A DNA stretch of 7,477 nucleotides, from assembly GCA_031279875.1 (NCBI GenBank), contig JAITHS010000358.1, forward strand, positions 1 through 7,477, written 5' to 3'. The translations under genes were made by a program, and so were the position numbers. This document shows positions 6,195-7,477 of the stretch, piece by piece. The stretch comes from Tannerella sp. (GTDB lineage Bacteria; Bacteroidota; Bacteroidia; Bacteroidales; Tannerellaceae). Position 1 is the stretch's first letter. Each line of letters begins with the position of its first letter. The notes beneath the pieces are model-generated. The model saw only the letters and a program-made list of their open reading frames with translations, was not told the DNA's origin and searched no databases.

Positions 6195-7477
6195 ATGATA
6201 AAATTTTTTTTAGAACAAAAAATTGCGGAGTTTTTTCCGCATAAAATGACTGCCGAACAGACGTTGGCAACAAGCGTTACAAGCGATTTTTTGACTTCAA
6301 ATATCGCTAATAATGTATTGATATTCAAAGGTTTTGCAGGCACAGGCAAGACTACTCTCTTATCGACATTAGTGCGGGTGGCCGACAGTTTGCAGCAAAA
6401 AGTTGTGCTTCTTGCTCCGACAGGTCGTGCGGCAAAAGTTTTTTCCGAATATTCGTCTCATCCGGCATTTACTATCCACAAAAAAATATACCGGTTGAAA
6501 ACTTTTTCCGACGAAGGCGTCGGGTTTAGTCTTGCCCCAAATTCTCTTCGGGATACGGTCTTCATTGTTGATGAAGCGTCGATGATAGCCAACGAAGAAA
6601 CGGGCGCGTTAGTTTTCGGTAGCGGACGTTTGCTCGACGACCTTGTCAGGTATGTTTATTCGGGCGAAAACTGTCGGTTGATACTTTCCGGCGATACGGC
6701 ACAACTTCCTCCGGTAGGTCTTTCGGAAAGTCCTGCTCTCAACGCCGATTATCTTAAAAAATACAATTTGAAGCCGGTAGAAATTATTTTGACGGAAGTT
6801 GTAAGGCAAGAGTCGCATTCCGGTATCCTGATCAATGCTACCGACATACGTAATGCGCTACAGACAGGCCAAACAAGTCTTTATCCTTCGATAACTCTGT
6901 CGGGCTATGCCGATATTCGCAAAATTGAGGGCGCCGACCTTATCGAAGAGTTATCGTCGGCTTACGGGCGCGACGGCATCGACGATACAATAGTAATATG
7001 TCGCTCAAATCGTTCCGCCGTTATTTATAACACCGGCATCCGTAACCGTATCCTGTACAGGGAAGAAGAAATTTCTTCCGGCGATAGACTTATGGTGGTG
7101 AAAAACAGTTATTTGGATGATAAAACCAAAGACGAACCGAATTTTATTGCCAACGGTGAAATCATTCAGGTAATACGGGTCAGGCGCTATGAGGAACTTT
7201 ACGGGTTTAGGTTTTGTAATATCCTTGCCCGATTAATTGATTATGACGTAGAAATAGAACTCAAAATAATACTTGACACGCTTCGGAGCGAGTCTCCGGC
7301 GCTGACGAAAGAACAGTCCGACAAGTTGTATGCCGCCATAGCAGAGAGCTATTCCGATGTATCGTCATCTTCCGGTCGCCTTCGAAAAATCAAAGCCGAC
7401 CCTTACTACAACGCAATAAGGGTCAAATACGCATACGCAGTAACGTGTCATAAGGCACAGGGCGGTCAGTGGAGCAA
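6195..7477 (+). CDS. RecD-like SF1B DNA helicase, 3' end cut by window edge
   Basis: An open frame from ATG 6195 runs to the window end without a stop (427 codons), so the C-terminus is missing; I translated it by hand. It is an ATP-dependent 5'-3' type DNA helicase of the RecD/Dda branch. Motifs in order: TAEQ (19-22), Walker A GFAGTGKT (46-53), APTGRAA (motif Ia, about residues 79-85), Walker B VDEAS (125-129), SGDTAQLPPVG (165-175, motif III), VICRSNRSA (motif IV region), and TCHKAQGGQW (417-426), the motif near the C-terminal helicase core. It lacks the long N-terminal domain of full RecD2, which matches the short helicases common in Bacteroidetes. Only about 50 residues are probably missing, by comparison with that family. 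The role is presumably DNA repair or replication-fork processing. It is divergent from the membrane protein-DUF3822-rsmD unit. A T8 run lies at codons 4-6. Confidence 0.92.
   Translation, partial: MIKFFLEQKIAEFFPHKMTAEQTLATSVTSDFLTSNIANNVLIFKGFAGTGKTTLLSTLVRVADSLQQKVVLLAPTGRAAKVFSEYSSHPAFTIHKKIYRLKTFSDEGVGFSLAPNSLRDTVFIVDEASMIANEETGALVFGSGRLLDDLVRYVYSGENCRLILSGDTAQLPPVGLSESPALNADYLKKYNLKPVEIILTEVVRQESHSGILINATDIRNALQTGQTSLYPSITLSGYADIRKIEGADLIEELSSAYGRDGIDDTIVICRSNRSAVIYNTGIRNRILYREEEISSGDRLMVVKNSYLDDKTKDEPNFIANGEIIQVIRVRRYEELYGFRFCNILARLIDYDVEIELKIILDTLRSESPALTKEQSDKLYAAIAESYSDVSSSSGRLRKIKADPYYNAIRVKYAYAVTCHKAQGGQWS

Overview
This window looks like chromosomal DNA of a Bacteroidales bacterium (gut Bacteroides/Parabacteroides/Dysgonomonas type). 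Three things point there. Start codons lack Shine-Dalgarno sequences. Leader regions carry good matches to the Bacteroidetes -7 element TAnnTTTG. The gene set (DUF3822 beside rsmD, a short RecD-like helicase divergent from it, a Tat-tagged aldo/keto reductase) is typical of the order. Genus cannot be fixed by eye.

Layout from left to right. (1) 1-160 is AT-rich, with two back-to-back small inverted repeats and a possible C-terminal end of a plus-strand gene entering from outside the window. (2) 161-1936, minus strand, is a two-gene unit: an exported SMP-30/gluconolactonase-like protein followed 6 nt later by a Tat-exported aldo/keto reductase. This looks like envelope sugar or lactone oxidation-reduction. 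(3) 1937-2071 is a 135-bp divergent promoter region with long A/T tracts and three TTTTGCA repeats. (4) 2072-4052, plus strand, is an FkbM-type methyltransferase overlapping by 8 nt a ribonuclease Z gene (rnz). (5) 4049-6102, minus strand, is a tight three-gene unit transcribed right to left: a single-pass membrane protein with pilin-like sequence, a DUF3822 protein and rsmD (16S rRNA m2G966 methyltransferase). rnz and rsmD converge and share one palindromic TTAA as both stop codons. (6) 6103-6194 is a 92-bp divergent promoter region. (7) 6195 to the window end, plus strand, is a RecD-like SF1B helicase, open at the right edge. It has no stop codon in the window and its C-terminus is missing.

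Most of this is ordinary core genome: tRNA 3' processing, rRNA methylation and DNA repair. No CRISPR array, insertion sequence, tRNA or rRNA gene is visible, and no gap without a gene exceeds 300 bases. The least understood part is the pilin-like membrane protein plus DUF3822 pair in front of rsmD, which is the best candidate for undescribed biology. The FkbM-rnz coupling and the ambiguous left edge deserve a smaller second look.
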